From Candidatus Daviesbacteria bacterium (GTDB taxonomy: Bacteria > Patescibacteriota > Microgenomatia > Daviesbacterales > UBA10151), in NCBI GenBank assembly GCA_016195715.1, contig JACPZA010000002.1:1-43245 (forward strand): a DNA stretch of 43,245 nt. The letters run 5' to 3'. This document shows positions 34,107-41,222 of this stretch, piece after piece. The position numbers and the translations under genes are program-made. The notes beneath the pieces were generated by a model. The model saw only the letters and a program-made list of their open reading frames with translations, was not told the origin of the DNA and made no database searches. How positions within the stretch are numbered: the first letter of the stretch is position 1; every line of letters starts with the position of its first letter.

Positions 34107-34996
34107 AATATTGATCCTGGCTTCATATTAAGCAATGCACTTGCAGCGATGGAAAGTAGAGCTAAATGCGACAAGTGATAAGAACTAATTCGTACTACAC
34201 CTCGTTTCTTAATTACATAAAAATCAATTATTAGAAGTAGGAAAATAAACCCCAGCAAGACTAACCCCAACTGCTTATTAATAGCAAAAGGATCTATATT
34301 AAGTTTAGGTAAATTTTGTTTGGTAGCAGCTTGAACTTCAGAAATGGGAAGACTTAAGTTAGTTTGGGTTAACTGTTGGTCATTAAGTGTAATTTTTTGA
34401 CCTGCAACATTCACAGTCGGTTTAGTCGCTACTGCCTCAAATGGTGTCCCGAACATCTGTACCACTAAAGTAGTTTTTTGTCCTTTCAAAACTCCATCAG
34501 CTACAGCCATACCAATCTCACTGTAGCGACTATTAACTATATTTTCTTTGTGAGTTGGAGATTCCATCCAAGCATTAACCACATCTGAAGAAGTATAAAA
34601 ATTGCGTGCCAAATTTTCTCCAGCATAAGAAAACTTATAACCCGCTGATAAAATAAAACCCCAAGGATCTTTACCTGATGGTGAATAATGCGCCCAATAA
34701 TCTTCAGTAAACATATTTTGGGCTTTAGCAGCTGCAGCAGCATCAAGTAATGCGTTTTCTTTTAAAGCTGGTAAATTTAATTTAGCCCGCTGTTCATTTG
34801 TATCATTAATTAAATCTATAACATTAATATCTGATGAGATTCCCAAAACTCCTGGTTTAATGTGAGAAAAAACATTAAAACCAACTTGCAAGAATATAAA
34901 GAACAAAACATAAATCAACATTGCTTCCCACGTTAGTAAATGGGCTTTTTGATGAGTTTGGGGGTGTGGCAAAAAGAAATTTCTAAATTTTCTCAT
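34103..34996 (-). CDS. Membrane-anchored CAP/SCP-domain protein
   Basis: This is a 297-residue protein. One span lies at about 28-47, followed by an extracytoplasmic CAP (cysteine-rich secretory, antigen 5, PR-1) domain around 60-195. The domain has NEQRAKLNLPAL, AHYSPSGKDPWGFI, YAGENLARNF and AWMESPTHKENIVNSRYSEIGMAV, holding the two His and the Glu residues of the CAP cavity. A linker and two C-terminal spans (about 245-262 and 272-292) follow. Bacterial CAP proteins are secreted or surface proteins with mostly unknown activity. The two added spans are less common and fix the domain to the envelope. The gene lies 19 nt after tsaB and precedes the sugar genes. Confidence 0.85.
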   Translation of the reverse strand: MRKFRNFFLPHPQTHQKAHLLTWEAMLIYVLFFIFLQVGFNVFSHIKPGVLGISSDINVIDLINDTNEQRAKLNLPALKENALLDAAAAAKAQNMFTEDYWAHYSPSGKDPWGFILSAGYKFSYAGENLARNFYTSSDVVNAWMESPTHKENIVNSRYSEIGMAVADGVLKGQKTTLVVQMFGTPFEAVATKPTVNVAGQKITLNDQQLTQTNLSLPISEVQAATKQNLPKLNIDPFAINKQLGLVLLGFIFLLLIIDFYVIKKRGVVRISSYHLSHLALLSIAASALLNMKPGSIL

Positions 34997-35015
34997 TTTT
35001 CAGCTTAATAATAGT

Positions 35016-35321
35016 TTAAGTATATATTAAGTCTGTTTCAATTTCCTTATTATTAACAGGGATCTTTAAAGAAAAAGCCAAAGCATTAGCCACAGCTACA
35101 CCTACTTTTAATCCAGTGAAAGAGCCCGGACCTGTTTCTACCTCTATTGCTTTTAAATCTTTAAATTCTAAACTATTTTTTTTTAAAAGTTTTTGAATTA
35201 AGGGCAAAAGCACTTGTGATCCCCACTCATTCTGATCTGAAAGCTGATCAATAATTTTAGCGTCTTTTTTTAATTTCACTTCAATGCTTTTTTGATCTTT
35301 GGTATTGATATATAAAATCAT
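35016..35321 (-). CDS. tsaB: Short TsaB-like protein (N-terminal half only)
   Basis: This is a 101-residue protein. It carries the hallmark VETGPGSFTGLKVGVAVANALAF at about 61-83, as in TsaB, the partner of TsaD in making the t6A modification of tRNA. Normal TsaB is about 220-230 residues with two actin-like lobes; here the protein stops soon after the first lobe (KEIETDLIYT). The TAA is only 19 nt before the next gene, so there is no room for a frameshifted second half. Also unlike most TsaB, residue 6 is Asn in YINTKD where Asp is common. It overlaps the upstream acetyltransferase by 4 nt. It may be a reduced but working TsaD partner. Confidence 0.8.
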   Translation of the reverse strand: MILYINTKDQKSIEVKLKKDAKIIDQLSDQNEWGSQVLLPLIQKLLKKNSLEFKDLKAIEVETGPGSFTGLKVGVAVANALAFSLKIPVNNKEIETDLIYT

Positions 35322-35842
35322 TTCTTATAAATCCTATATTCAACTTCATCTAAAATATTGCCTGATAAATTGGTTTTTTGCATTTCTGCAATAACTTCCC
35401 CTCCTAATGATTCAGCAATTTTTCTACTTGGAATATTTTTCTTGTCCACAGGATATTTTATATATTGATAATTAATGTTTTGATCAGCCCAATCTTTTAA
35501 AGCTGTCAATGCCTCTCTACCATAATGATTCCCATGAGCAGATTTTTTAATCCAGATTTCAAGTTCAGGTCTACCAGACTTGATTTTGTGCAATCCTCCA
35601 CAACCTAAAAACTCACCTGTTTCTTTATTGGTAATAACCTTAACAATATCTTCACCACTTTCATTTTTTCTAATAGCAGAATCAATAAATTCTTCAGTTT
35701 CTTCTTTTCTTTTTGGTGGAGCAGGAAACATATATGTAGTAATTTCAGAAGTGAAGTTAGCAAAAATATCTTTTAAATATTTCCTACTAATTGGCACTAA
35801 TTTTAATCTATCAGAAACTATCTCTAAGCTTTGTAAATTCAT
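35318..35842 (-). CDS. GNAT acetyltransferase, RimJ/RimL-like
   Basis: This 174-residue protein of the GNAT fold reads LEIVSDRLKLVPISRKYL near the N-terminus, GCGGLHKI near 75-82, ELEIWIKKSAHGNHYGREALTAL near 92-114 (the acetyl-CoA loop, here G-N-H-Y-G), and NIPSRKIAESLGGEV near 141-155. This is the RimJ/RimL/Acetyltransf_3 pattern. The partner of tsaB in many bacteria is rimI; this protein is closer to RimJ/RimL by motif, so I do not use that symbol. The substrate may be a ribosomal protein N-terminus or a small molecule. Its ATG lies 6 nt after a perfect extended -10, and it opens the operon that runs into the Rml genes. Confidence 0.85.
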   Translation of the reverse strand: MNLQSLEIVSDRLKLVPISRKYLKDIFANFTSEITTYMFPAPPKRKEETEEFIDSAIRKNESGEDIVKVITNKETGEFLGCGGLHKIKSGRPELEIWIKKSAHGNHYGREALTALKDWADQNINYQYIKYPVDKKNIPSRKIAESLGGEVIAEMQKTNLSGNILDEVEYRIYKK

Positions 35843-35848
35843 GCTCAG

Positions 35849-35857
35849 ATTATACCA
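35849..35857 (-). promoter_or_regulatory. Extended -10 TGGTATAAT (predicted leaderless)
   Basis: The minus strand reads TGG then TATAAT, followed by CTGAGC and ATG, so the box ends 6 nt before the start codon at 35842. This is the cleanest example of the extended -10/leaderless pattern in the window. The -35 region is weak, as is common with extended -10 promoters. Confidence 0.7.
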
Positions 35858-35902
35858 AAGTTTTGATCTTAATCAGTTACAAAATAGTTTTTTCTGAGTT
35901 AT

Positions 35903-35913
35903 TATATAAAGGA
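35903..35913 (+). promoter_or_regulatory. -10-like run and AAAGGA before the export operon
   Basis: TATATAAA (35903-35910) is followed by eight bases and the ATG at 35919. The same stretch contains AAAGGA (35908-35913), which would be a fair Shine-Dalgarno if transcription began further upstream. The sequence allows either a leaderless or a leadered start and does not decide between them. Confidence 0.4.
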
Positions 35914-35918
35914 CCAAA

Positions 35919-37007
35919 ATGAGAAAAATATTTAGGCTGCCACATATTCCAAAGAAATTTCTAATCCCAATTATTCTCATCTTACTAGTTGGCGGATATT
36001 TTTTATTCAAACCTTCAAAACAAGAACCCATTCAAACAGCAACAGTTAAAAGACAAGATATTAAAGCTACAGTTTCTGCATCAGGTATATTGGCTGGAAA
36101 AAATACAGCTGATTTAAAATTTATTGGTAGTGGCAAACTGGCTTTTATTAGTGTTCAACAAGGAGACATAGTTAAAAAGGGACAAAGTATTGCCGGACTG
36201 GATACTAAAAGCTTACAAATCGCACTCCAGGAAGCCAACAATACTTACCGTGATAAACAAGCAACCGTTGATAATGTTTTAGACCAAGTTAAAAATAACG
36301 ACACCACCGAAACTTTTACTCAAAAACAAAATCGAACTACAGCTCAAGTTGCCAGAGATAACGCTTATGATGCGGTTAAAGCTGCTAAGCGTGCTTTTGA
36401 TGATGTGATTTTATATTCACCAATTGATGGTACTGTTACTCAAGCCAGTCCGTTACCAGGACAGTTTGTCGCTCCAACAGATTTAATTGCTGAAATTGTT
36501 GATTGGTCAGTAATTGATTTTGACGGCGATGTTGACGAGTCAGATATTTCTAAAATTAATCTCGGTCAAGACGTTGAAGTTAGCTTAAATGGTTATCCAG
36601 ATCAGACTTTTAAAGGAGCGGTTGATGAGATCTTGCCAAAAACCAAAACCACATCCTCTGGTGCCACAGTAGTCACTGTCAGAATCAATCTAGCAAATCC
36701 TAACATTCATTTAATTCCCGGATTAAATGGTCAAGCAACTATCATTACAGCAACTGATAACAACGTTTTAACCATTCCTCAAGAGGCTTTAAAAGATGAT
36801 AATACTGTAATTGTTCAAACACAAAATGGTTATATGACCAAAAAAGTCACAACTGGATTAAAATCTGATGCTGATGTGGAAATAAAATCTGGTTTGACGG
36901 ATGGTGAGGTGGTAGTTAAAAATCCCGCAGCTGTTCCCAGTACTCAAAAATCTCCTACTAATACCATCTTCAATAGAATATTTCGCTTGGGAAGAACTCC
37001 AAGATAA
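35919..37007 (+). CDS. MacA/YknX-like membrane fusion protein
   Basis: This is a 362-residue adaptor. A basic N-terminus and one span at about 12-29 (FLIPIILILLVGGYFLF) anchor it. A biotinyl/lipoyl-like half-motif follows around 55-80 (GDIVKKGQSIAGLD), then a short alpha-hairpin of about 55 residues rich in Ala, Asn and Gln. The second lipoyl half is at about 155-190 (LYSPIDGTVTQASPLPGQFV), followed by beta-barrel domains with ISKINLGQDVEVSLNGYPDQTFKG. This fits the HlyD/RND adaptor group that pairs with MacB-type ABC exporters. The hairpin is shorter than in E. coli MacA, consistent with no outer-membrane partner. The stop overlaps the ATPase start by one base (TAATG), so the three genes form one unit. 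Confidence 0.88.
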   Translation: MRKIFRLPHIPKKFLIPIILILLVGGYFLFKPSKQEPIQTATVKRQDIKATVSASGILAGKNTADLKFIGSGKLAFISVQQGDIVKKGQSIAGLDTKSLQIALQEANNTYRDKQATVDNVLDQVKNNDTTETFTQKQNRTTAQVARDNAYDAVKAAKRAFDDVILYSPIDGTVTQASPLPGQFVAPTDLIAEIVDWSVIDFDGDVDESDISKINLGQDVEVSLNGYPDQTFKGAVDEILPKTKTTSSGATVVTVRINLANPNIHLIPGLNGQATIITATDNNVLTIPQEALKDDNTVIVQTQNGYMTKKVTTGLKSDADVEIKSGLTDGEVVVKNPAAVPSTQKSPTNTIFNRIFRLGRTPR

Positions 37008-37675
37008 TGAGTTTAGTTAAATTAGAACATATTAATAAACTCTATTTTTTAGATTCTGATCTATCCTTTCAAGCTTTAAAAGATATTAATGTAGTTATTC
37101 AAAAGGGTGAATTTGTAGCCATAGTTGGCCCATCTGGTTCGGGAAAATCTACTTTAATGAATATTATAGGTTTGCTTGATCAGCCTAGCTCCGGCGAATA
37201 CATTTTAGATGGTTTAGATATCTCTAAGTTAAAAGAGAATAAATTAGCCCAACTACGCAACAAAAAAATTGGTTTTATTTTTCAATCATTTAACTTATTA
37301 AAGCGGACTAAAGCTATAGATAATGTTGCACTGCCTTTAATTTATGCTGGTGTTGGACAATCAGAAAGATTAGCTAGAGCTAAAAAAGCATTAGAAGAGG
37401 TGGGGTTAGCAGACAAATTAAATTCATTGCCAAATCAGTTATCTGGTGGACAACAACAAAGAGTAGCGATAGCTAGAGCTTTAGTTACAAATCCAGAAAT
37501 TTTACTAGCAGATGAACCAACTGGTAATTTAGATTCTAAAACTGGTGAAGAAATTCTAAAATTATTTAAAACTTTAAATAAAACTGGCAGAACTATTATT
37601 TTAATTACTCATGACCACCATATTGCAGATAACGCAAAAAGAAAAATAACTTTAAAAGATGGAGAGATAAGTTAA
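37007..37675 (+). CDS. ABC transporter ATPase, MacB/LolD/YknY type
   Basis: This is a 222-residue ATP-binding subunit. Walker [10 protein letters not shown] is at 41-49, the Q-loop is [12 protein letters not shown], the signature [15 protein letters not shown] is near 144-158, Walker B is [13 protein letters not shown] and the H-loop is ITHDHH. The [11 protein letters not shown] ending and the length are typical of the LolD/MacB/FtsE-like class. It powers the adjacent permease. The ATPase and permease are separate genes, as in YknY/YknZ of Bacillus, rather than fused as in E. coli MacB. Possible cargo is a peptide, lipid or toxic compound; the sequence does not tell. Confidence 0.93.
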   Translation: MSLVKLEHINKLYFLDSDLSFQALKDINVVIQKGEFVAIVGPSGSGKSTLMNIIGLLDQPSSGEYILDGLDISKLKENKLAQLRNKKIGFIFQSFNLLKRTKAIDNVALPLIYAGVGQSERLARAKKALEEVGLADKLNSLPNQLSGGQQQRVAIARALVTNPEILLADEPTGNLDSKTGEEILKLFKTLNKTGRTIILITHDHHIADNAKRKITLKDGEIS

Positions 37676-37683
37676 ATAAATTT

Positions 37684-38877
37684 ATGGATATCAGAGAAAC
37701 ACTAAGATTATCACTGACAGCTATTATCACAAACAGGCTTAGATCAGCTCTGACTATTTTAGGAATTGTAATTGGGGTAACCTCAGTTATTTTATTGGTT
37801 GCTTTAGTAACTGGTCTAAAAAGCTATATTACTGGACAAATTTCTGGCTTGGGTTCTAACTTAATCTATGTAATCCCTGGAAAAATTGGTGGAGGTAGAG
37901 GTCCAGGTGGAGTTCAAGTTAATCGTTTAATCCCAGCTGATGCTAAAAATCTAAAACTTCAATTAAGTAACGAAGCAGAAGTTTCAGCAGTGGTTCAAAA
38001 AGTCACTAAGCTGCAATATTTAAATAAATCTGATAAAGATGTGACTTTAGCTGGAGTGGAAAGTAATTATCCAAAAATTATTCAATCGACTAAAATTACT
38101 GAAGGTAGATTTTTTACTTTATCAGACGCTGAAGCTGGAAAAAGAGTAGTAGTAATTGGTCCAACAGTTAAAAAGAATTTATTTGATGGCAGTTCAGTGA
38201 TTGGAAAAGCAATCGAAGTCAATAATTTAAAATACACTATTATTGGCGTTTTGGGCCCCAGAGGTTCTACTTTTGGAGTGGATTTTGATAACAGTGCTTT
38301 GATCCCTTTGTCTGCAGCTCAAAAACAATTTGGCATTGATAAGTTAAATACAATTTATGTTTCAGCTAATTCACCAGATAAAGTTAAAGAAGTTCAAGCT
38401 AAAATTACTAAAATTTTATCTAAAAGATTATCTGAGGATGATTTTACTGTCCAAACTCAAGAGCAAACTTTATCCACAATTGCCTCCATTACTTCAGTTC
38501 TAACTTTAGCTTTAGGTGGAATTGCAGCGATTTCTTTAATTGTTGGTGGAATTGGAGTGATGAATATTATGTTAGTTTCTGTCACAGAACGAACTAAAGA
38601 AATTGGATTAAGGAAAGCCCTCGGGGCAAGGCCTCAAGATATTCGAAATCAATTTTTAGTTGAAGCACTAACTCTATCAGGACTTGGTGGAATCATTGGG
38701 ATAATTTTAGGCGCATCGTTATCTTTAATTGCTAATCAATTTATAACTACTGTTATTCCTTTATGGTCAGTTGGGTTATCCTTTGGGTTCTCAATGTTAA
38801 TCGGGGTAATCTTTGGAGTCGCTCCCGCGATTAGAGCTGCTCAACTTGATCCTATTCAGGCACTAAGATATGAGTAA
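37684..38877 (+). CDS. ABC permease, MacB/YknZ type (FtsX-like)
   Basis: This is a 397-residue permease with one N-terminal span (LTILGIVIGVTSVILLVALV, about 20-40). A large extracytoplasmic MacB_PCD domain at about 45-265 starts with GLGSNLIYVIPGKIGGG. Three C-terminal spans begin near 275: IVGGIGVMNIMLVSVTERTKEIGLRKALGA is the conserved FtsX-domain signature. It ends AIRAAQLDPIQALRYE, typical of this family. It follows the ATPase by 8 nt. The family works by mechanotransmission, pumping substrates from the outer leaflet or extracytoplasmic space through the adaptor; this is family knowledge. Confidence 0.93.
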   Translation: MDIRETLRLSLTAIITNRLRSALTILGIVIGVTSVILLVALVTGLKSYITGQISGLGSNLIYVIPGKIGGGRGPGGVQVNRLIPADAKNLKLQLSNEAEVSAVVQKVTKLQYLNKSDKDVTLAGVESNYPKIIQSTKITEGRFFTLSDAEAGKRVVVIGPTVKKNLFDGSSVIGKAIEVNNLKYTIIGVLGPRGSTFGVDFDNSALIPLSAAQKQFGIDKLNTIYVSANSPDKVKEVQAKITKILSKRLSEDDFTVQTQEQTLSTIASITSVLTLALGGIAAISLIVGGIGVMNIMLVSVTERTKEIGLRKALGARPQDIRNQFLVEALTLSGLGGIIGIILGASLSLIANQFITTVIPLWSVGLSFGFSMLIGVIFGVAPAIRAAQLDPIQALRYE

Positions 38878-38881
38878 ACAG

Positions 38882-38895
38882 GAGTTTGTAAACTC
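38882..38895. terminator. Inverted repeat between convergent genes
   Basis: GAGTTT, a two-base centre and AAACTC form a short perfect palindrome in the 24-nt gap between the ABC permease and the convergent glycine-rich gene. It could end transcription from either side, but there is no T-run on either strand. A weak call. Confidence 0.3.
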
Positions 38896-38901
38896 GGCCG
38901 A

Positions 38902-39537
38902 TCAACCTCGCCTTCTTAGTCTCCTTGATCTTTTAGAATATATTTCACTAAAATAAGCTGCTGGATACTCATCAGCCAGTCTTTCTTCTCTACTTTGAGT
39001 GGCAGGTGAATTTAAGGTTCTGATTTGCTCTGCCCCATTTCTTTCTAAAATATCTTCAGCATCTATAGTATCTGCCAGCGTTGTTGGTACTGCAATTAAT
39101 ACTCCGCCAGCCTTGATTCTATCTTCATAAATTCTAGCATCTTCATCTGGGATTCCTAAACCAGTTAAAGCTCCAATTAGTCCTCCAGCTACTGCACCTG
39201 TAACTGCTCCAGAAATTGTTGTGGCTGCAGCACCTCCTAGACCCAAGGCTGCTGCTAGTGGCCCACCTATTAAAATAGCTCCAATCGAAGGGATAGTGAT
39301 TGCTCCAACACCTACCAAAAGCCCTGCTAACCCACCAAGCAAACCTCCTGCTGTGGCACCGGAAACTGCTCCACCAGCTAAATTTGCACCGGTGCTTTCT
39401 CTCATAACTACTGCCTCTTGGCCATTTCTCATAACTATCGAGATGTCTTTAGGGTTAAAATTTGAGGCAGATAACTCATTAATTGCATCCTCAGCCATCC
39501 CTCGACTACCAAAAATTCCTATAACAATTTGGTCCAT
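38902..39537 (-). CDS. YflT/general-stress-17M-like protein with Gly/Ala-rich hydrophobic core
   Basis: This is a 211-residue protein. Residues 1-45 (IVIGIFGSRGMAEDAINELSASNF, PKDISIVMR) match the N-terminal ferredoxin-like fold of the YflT/heat-induced stress group. Residues about 50-135 are almost all Gly, Ala, Leu and Ile with GG repeats (glycine-zipper style), long enough to sit in or on a membrane. Residues 137-180 (DEDARIYEDRIKAGGVLIAV, AEDILERNGAEQI) complete the small domain, and the tail is basic (RSRRLRRRG). The stop is TGA. A full TAAGGAGGT lies 6 nt before the ATG, the best ribosome binding site in the window. A stress or membrane-protection role is a family-level guess. Confidence 0.75.
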   Translation of the reverse strand: MDQIVIGIFGSRGMAEDAINELSASNFNPKDISIVMRNGQEAVVMRESTGANLAGGAVSGATAGGLLGGLAGLLVGVGAITIPSIGAILIGGPLAAALGLGGAAATTISGAVTGAVAGGLIGALTGLGIPDEDARIYEDRIKAGGVLIAVPTTLADTIDAEDILERNGAEQIRTLNSPATQSREERLADEYPAAYFSEIYSKRSRRLRRRG

Positions 39538-39543
39538 TTTCTC

Positions 39544-39552
39544 ACCTCCTTA
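39544..39552 (-). promoter_or_regulatory. Strong Shine-Dalgarno TAAGGAGGT
   Basis: The minus strand reads TAAGGAGGT, six bases before the ATG at 39537. It is complementary to the canonical 3' end of 16S rRNA and shows that the anti-Shine-Dalgarno is in use in this organism, even though most unit-opening genes here lack such a site. Confidence 0.85.
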
Positions 39553-39567
39553 AAGTACTTACAAGCT

Positions 39568-39598
39568 ATTCTAAATTTAGTAATTAATAAATAAACAA
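39568..39598 (-). promoter_or_regulatory. Leadered promoter for the glycine-rich gene
   Basis: On the minus strand TTGTTT (39593-39598) and TAGAAT (39568-39573) are 19 nt apart. The start codon is 30 nt further on, leaving a leader of about 23 nt that carries the TAAGGAGGT. The hexamers are imperfect and the spacing slightly long. Confidence 0.4.
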
Positions 39599-39630
39599 TA
39601 GCTTAGTAAGAAATTAATGAGTGAGTGTAA

Positions 39631-39636
39631 TATAAT
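39631..39636 (+). promoter_or_regulatory. -10 box TATAAT before prfB (predicted leaderless)
   Basis: A perfect TATAAT ends 7 nt before the prfB ATG at 39644. No Shine-Dalgarno lies between, and an initiation point about 7 nt downstream of the box would coincide with the start codon. Confidence 0.6.
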
Positions 39637-39643
39637 CTGATTC

Positions 39644-40714
39644 ATGGAAGAGATTAAAAATAGCTTAAAAGACTTAGAGAATAGATTTAAAAATATTAAT
39701 GCAAAGTTCAATCAAGATGAGTTAAGAAAAGAAATTAGAGAGCTAGAAGCACAAACTTTAAAGATGGGCTTTTGGAGTGACCAAAAACAAGCAACTATTA
39801 TTAGTAAACAATTAGCAGAAAAGCAAAAAGAGTTAGAAACTTTAAAGTCGCTTGAGCAAAGAATTGCTAATGCGGAGGAGATGTCTGATGAGCCAGAGAT
39901 GCTTAATGAGCTGGCGCAAGAAGTCAAAAAATTAGCAAATATTTTAGTTAAATTTGAATTAAAACTTTTTTTATCTAAACCTCATGACAGTTCAGAGGCA
40001 ATAGTTTCTATTCATTCTGGTGCTGGTGGAGTTGAAGCAATGGATTGGGTAGCAATGCTTGCTAGAATGTATCAAAGATATTTTGAGAAAAAGATTTGGG
40101 AATATGAAATTTCAGATGAATCTCCTGGAGAAGAGGCTGGATTTAAAACTGTCTCTATGATTATCCATGCTCCTTTTGCTTTTGGCATGCTCAGGGGTGA
40201 GGCTGGAACTCACAGATTAGTTAGACAATCCCCTTTTAATGCAGATAAGCTAAGACAGACCTCTTTTGCTTTGGTAGAAGTTTTGCCAGTGATTGAAGAT
40301 CGCTCTGAAATAGAGATAAATGAAGCAGATTTAGAATTTTCTAGTTTTAGGTCAGGAGGAGCAGGAGGGCAGAATGTTAATAAGGTTTCTACAGCTGTAA
40401 GACTTAAACATATCCCAACAGGGATAGTTGTTACCTGCCAAACAGAAAGATCCCAACTCCAAAATAGAGAGAATGCTATGAAATTACTTCGAGCTAAGCT
40501 TTGGGCGCTAAAACAAGAGGAGGAAAATAAAGTTAAGCAAGAACTAAAAGGCAGCACTACTCAAGCGTCTTGGGGAACTCAAATTAGATCATATGTACTT
40601 CACCCTTATCATATGGTCAAAGATTTAAGAACCAATGTTGAAACATCTGATACTAATGGGGTTTTAAATGGAGATTTAGATCAATTTATAGAAGCAGAGA
40701 TAACTAAACTTTAA
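39644..40714 (+). CDS. prfB: Peptide chain release factor 2
   Basis: This is a 356-residue class I release factor. An N-terminal coiled-coil-like domain (about 1-105, Lys/Glu-rich) is followed by [20 protein letters not shown], the [12 protein letters not shown] block with the SPF anticodon-like tripeptide of RF2 at 196-198, and [15 protein letters not shown] with the peptidyl-hydrolysis GGQ at 241-243. SPF identifies RF2, which reads UGA and UAA. The frame is continuous, so the programmed +1 frameshift with in-frame UGA near codon 26 used by many bacteria is absent. Presence of RF2 and UGA-ended genes agrees with a standard code. It heads a plus-strand group leading to ftsEX, an arrangement seen in many bacteria. 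Confidence 0.96.
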   Translation: MEEIKNSLKDLENRFKNINAKFNQDELRKEIRELEAQTLKMGFWSDQKQATIISKQLAEKQKELETLKSLEQRIANAEEMSDEPEMLNELAQEVKKLANILVKFELKLFLSKPHDSSEAIVSIHSGAGGVEAMDWVAMLARMYQRYFEKKIWEYEISDESPGEEAGFKTVSMIIHAPFAFGMLRGEAGTHRLVRQSPFNADKLRQTSFALVEVLPVIEDRSEIEINEADLEFSSFRSGGAGGQNVNKVSTAVRLKHIPTGIVVTCQTERSQLQNRENAMKLLRAKLWALKQEEENKVKQELKGSTTQASWGTQIRSYVLHPYHMVKDLRTNVETSDTNGVLNGDLDQFIEAEITKL

Positions 40715-40717
40715 TTA

Positions 40718-41095
40718 ATGATTGAGAGAGCAAAATTGGAAATTTTGGGATGGCAAAACGCTCGTGCTTTACTCAGCGACCCAAATGGATATTCAATTTT
40801 ATTATTTAAAGATGATCCCGAGCGTTCTTTTCCTTCAATATTTGCGCAAGTTGTTGGTCTGGTGCGAATTGCTGGATATTTCACTCAACCTAAGCAACGA
40901 CAATCACAAATCACTCAAGATGTTTTAGCTCCTTTTCAAGCTTTTAAAGAAGAAGTTAACGCTACCCATTTTGGGGATTTAAAAGCTGAAGCGGTAGAAC
41001 GCATTGCTAATGTAACTTTTAAATCAATCCTTGAGTGGATTTTAGTCCGCAGATTAAGCCAGCCTCTAATAATTCCTGTTATTGATATCAAATAA
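40718..41095 (+). CDS. Uncharacterised 125-residue protein
   Basis: The protein begins three bases after the prfB stop (TAA TTA ATG), so it is probably coupled to it. I do not recognise a family. The protein is soluble and mixed alpha/beta in look, with WQNARALLSDPNGYSILLF, FAQVVGLVRIAGYFTQPKQRQSQITQDVL and LSQPLIIPVIDIK. There is no signal or clear membrane span. A hairpin terminator follows within 70 nt, which defines the end of a prfB-plus-one unit. The size, coding bias like its neighbours and tight fit support a real gene. Confidence 0.65.
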   Translation: MIERAKLEILGWQNARALLSDPNGYSILLFKDDPERSFPSIFAQVVGLVRIAGYFTQPKQRQSQITQDVLAPFQAFKEEVNATHFGDLKAEAVERIANVTFKSILEWILVRRLSQPLIIPVIDIK

Positions 41096-41129
41096 GAATT
41101 ATAATAACTTTACTCTTCGATTAAATTTA

Positions 41130-41162
41130 GGCTGACACCTTAAAGGTGGAAAGCTAATTTTT
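41130..41162 (+). terminator. Rho-independent terminator after the prfB unit
   Basis: GGCT-GA-CACC, loop TTAAA, GGTG-GA-A-AGCT forms a stem with tandem G-A pairs and one bulge, followed by AATTTTT and further T-rich sequence. It lies 35 nt after the stop at 41095 and before the promoter of the next gene. Confidence 0.55.
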
Positions 41163-41184
41163 AATTAATTTTATTTCTTTACTT

Positions 41185-41212
41185 TTGCCTGAGTTGATGC
41201 ATGTGATACAAT
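41185..41212 (+). promoter_or_regulatory. Promoter TTGCCT / TGATACAAT before the 41223 gene
   Basis: TTGCCT (41185-41190) and extended -10 TGATACAAT (41204-41212) have a 16-nt spacer to TACAAT. The ATG is 10 nt after the box, leaving a leader of only about three or four bases. Confidence 0.55.
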
Positions 41213-41222
41213 TAAACAGAAG

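Noticed and set aside
34537-34746. Off-frame minus-strand frame inside the CAP gene.
   Set aside because: It lies wholly within the CAP domain coding sequence in another frame; the CAP frame carries clear family motifs.
34997-35015. A frameshifted C-terminal half of TsaB.
   Set aside because: Only 19 nt separate the tsaB stop from the next start, so there is no room for the missing lobe.
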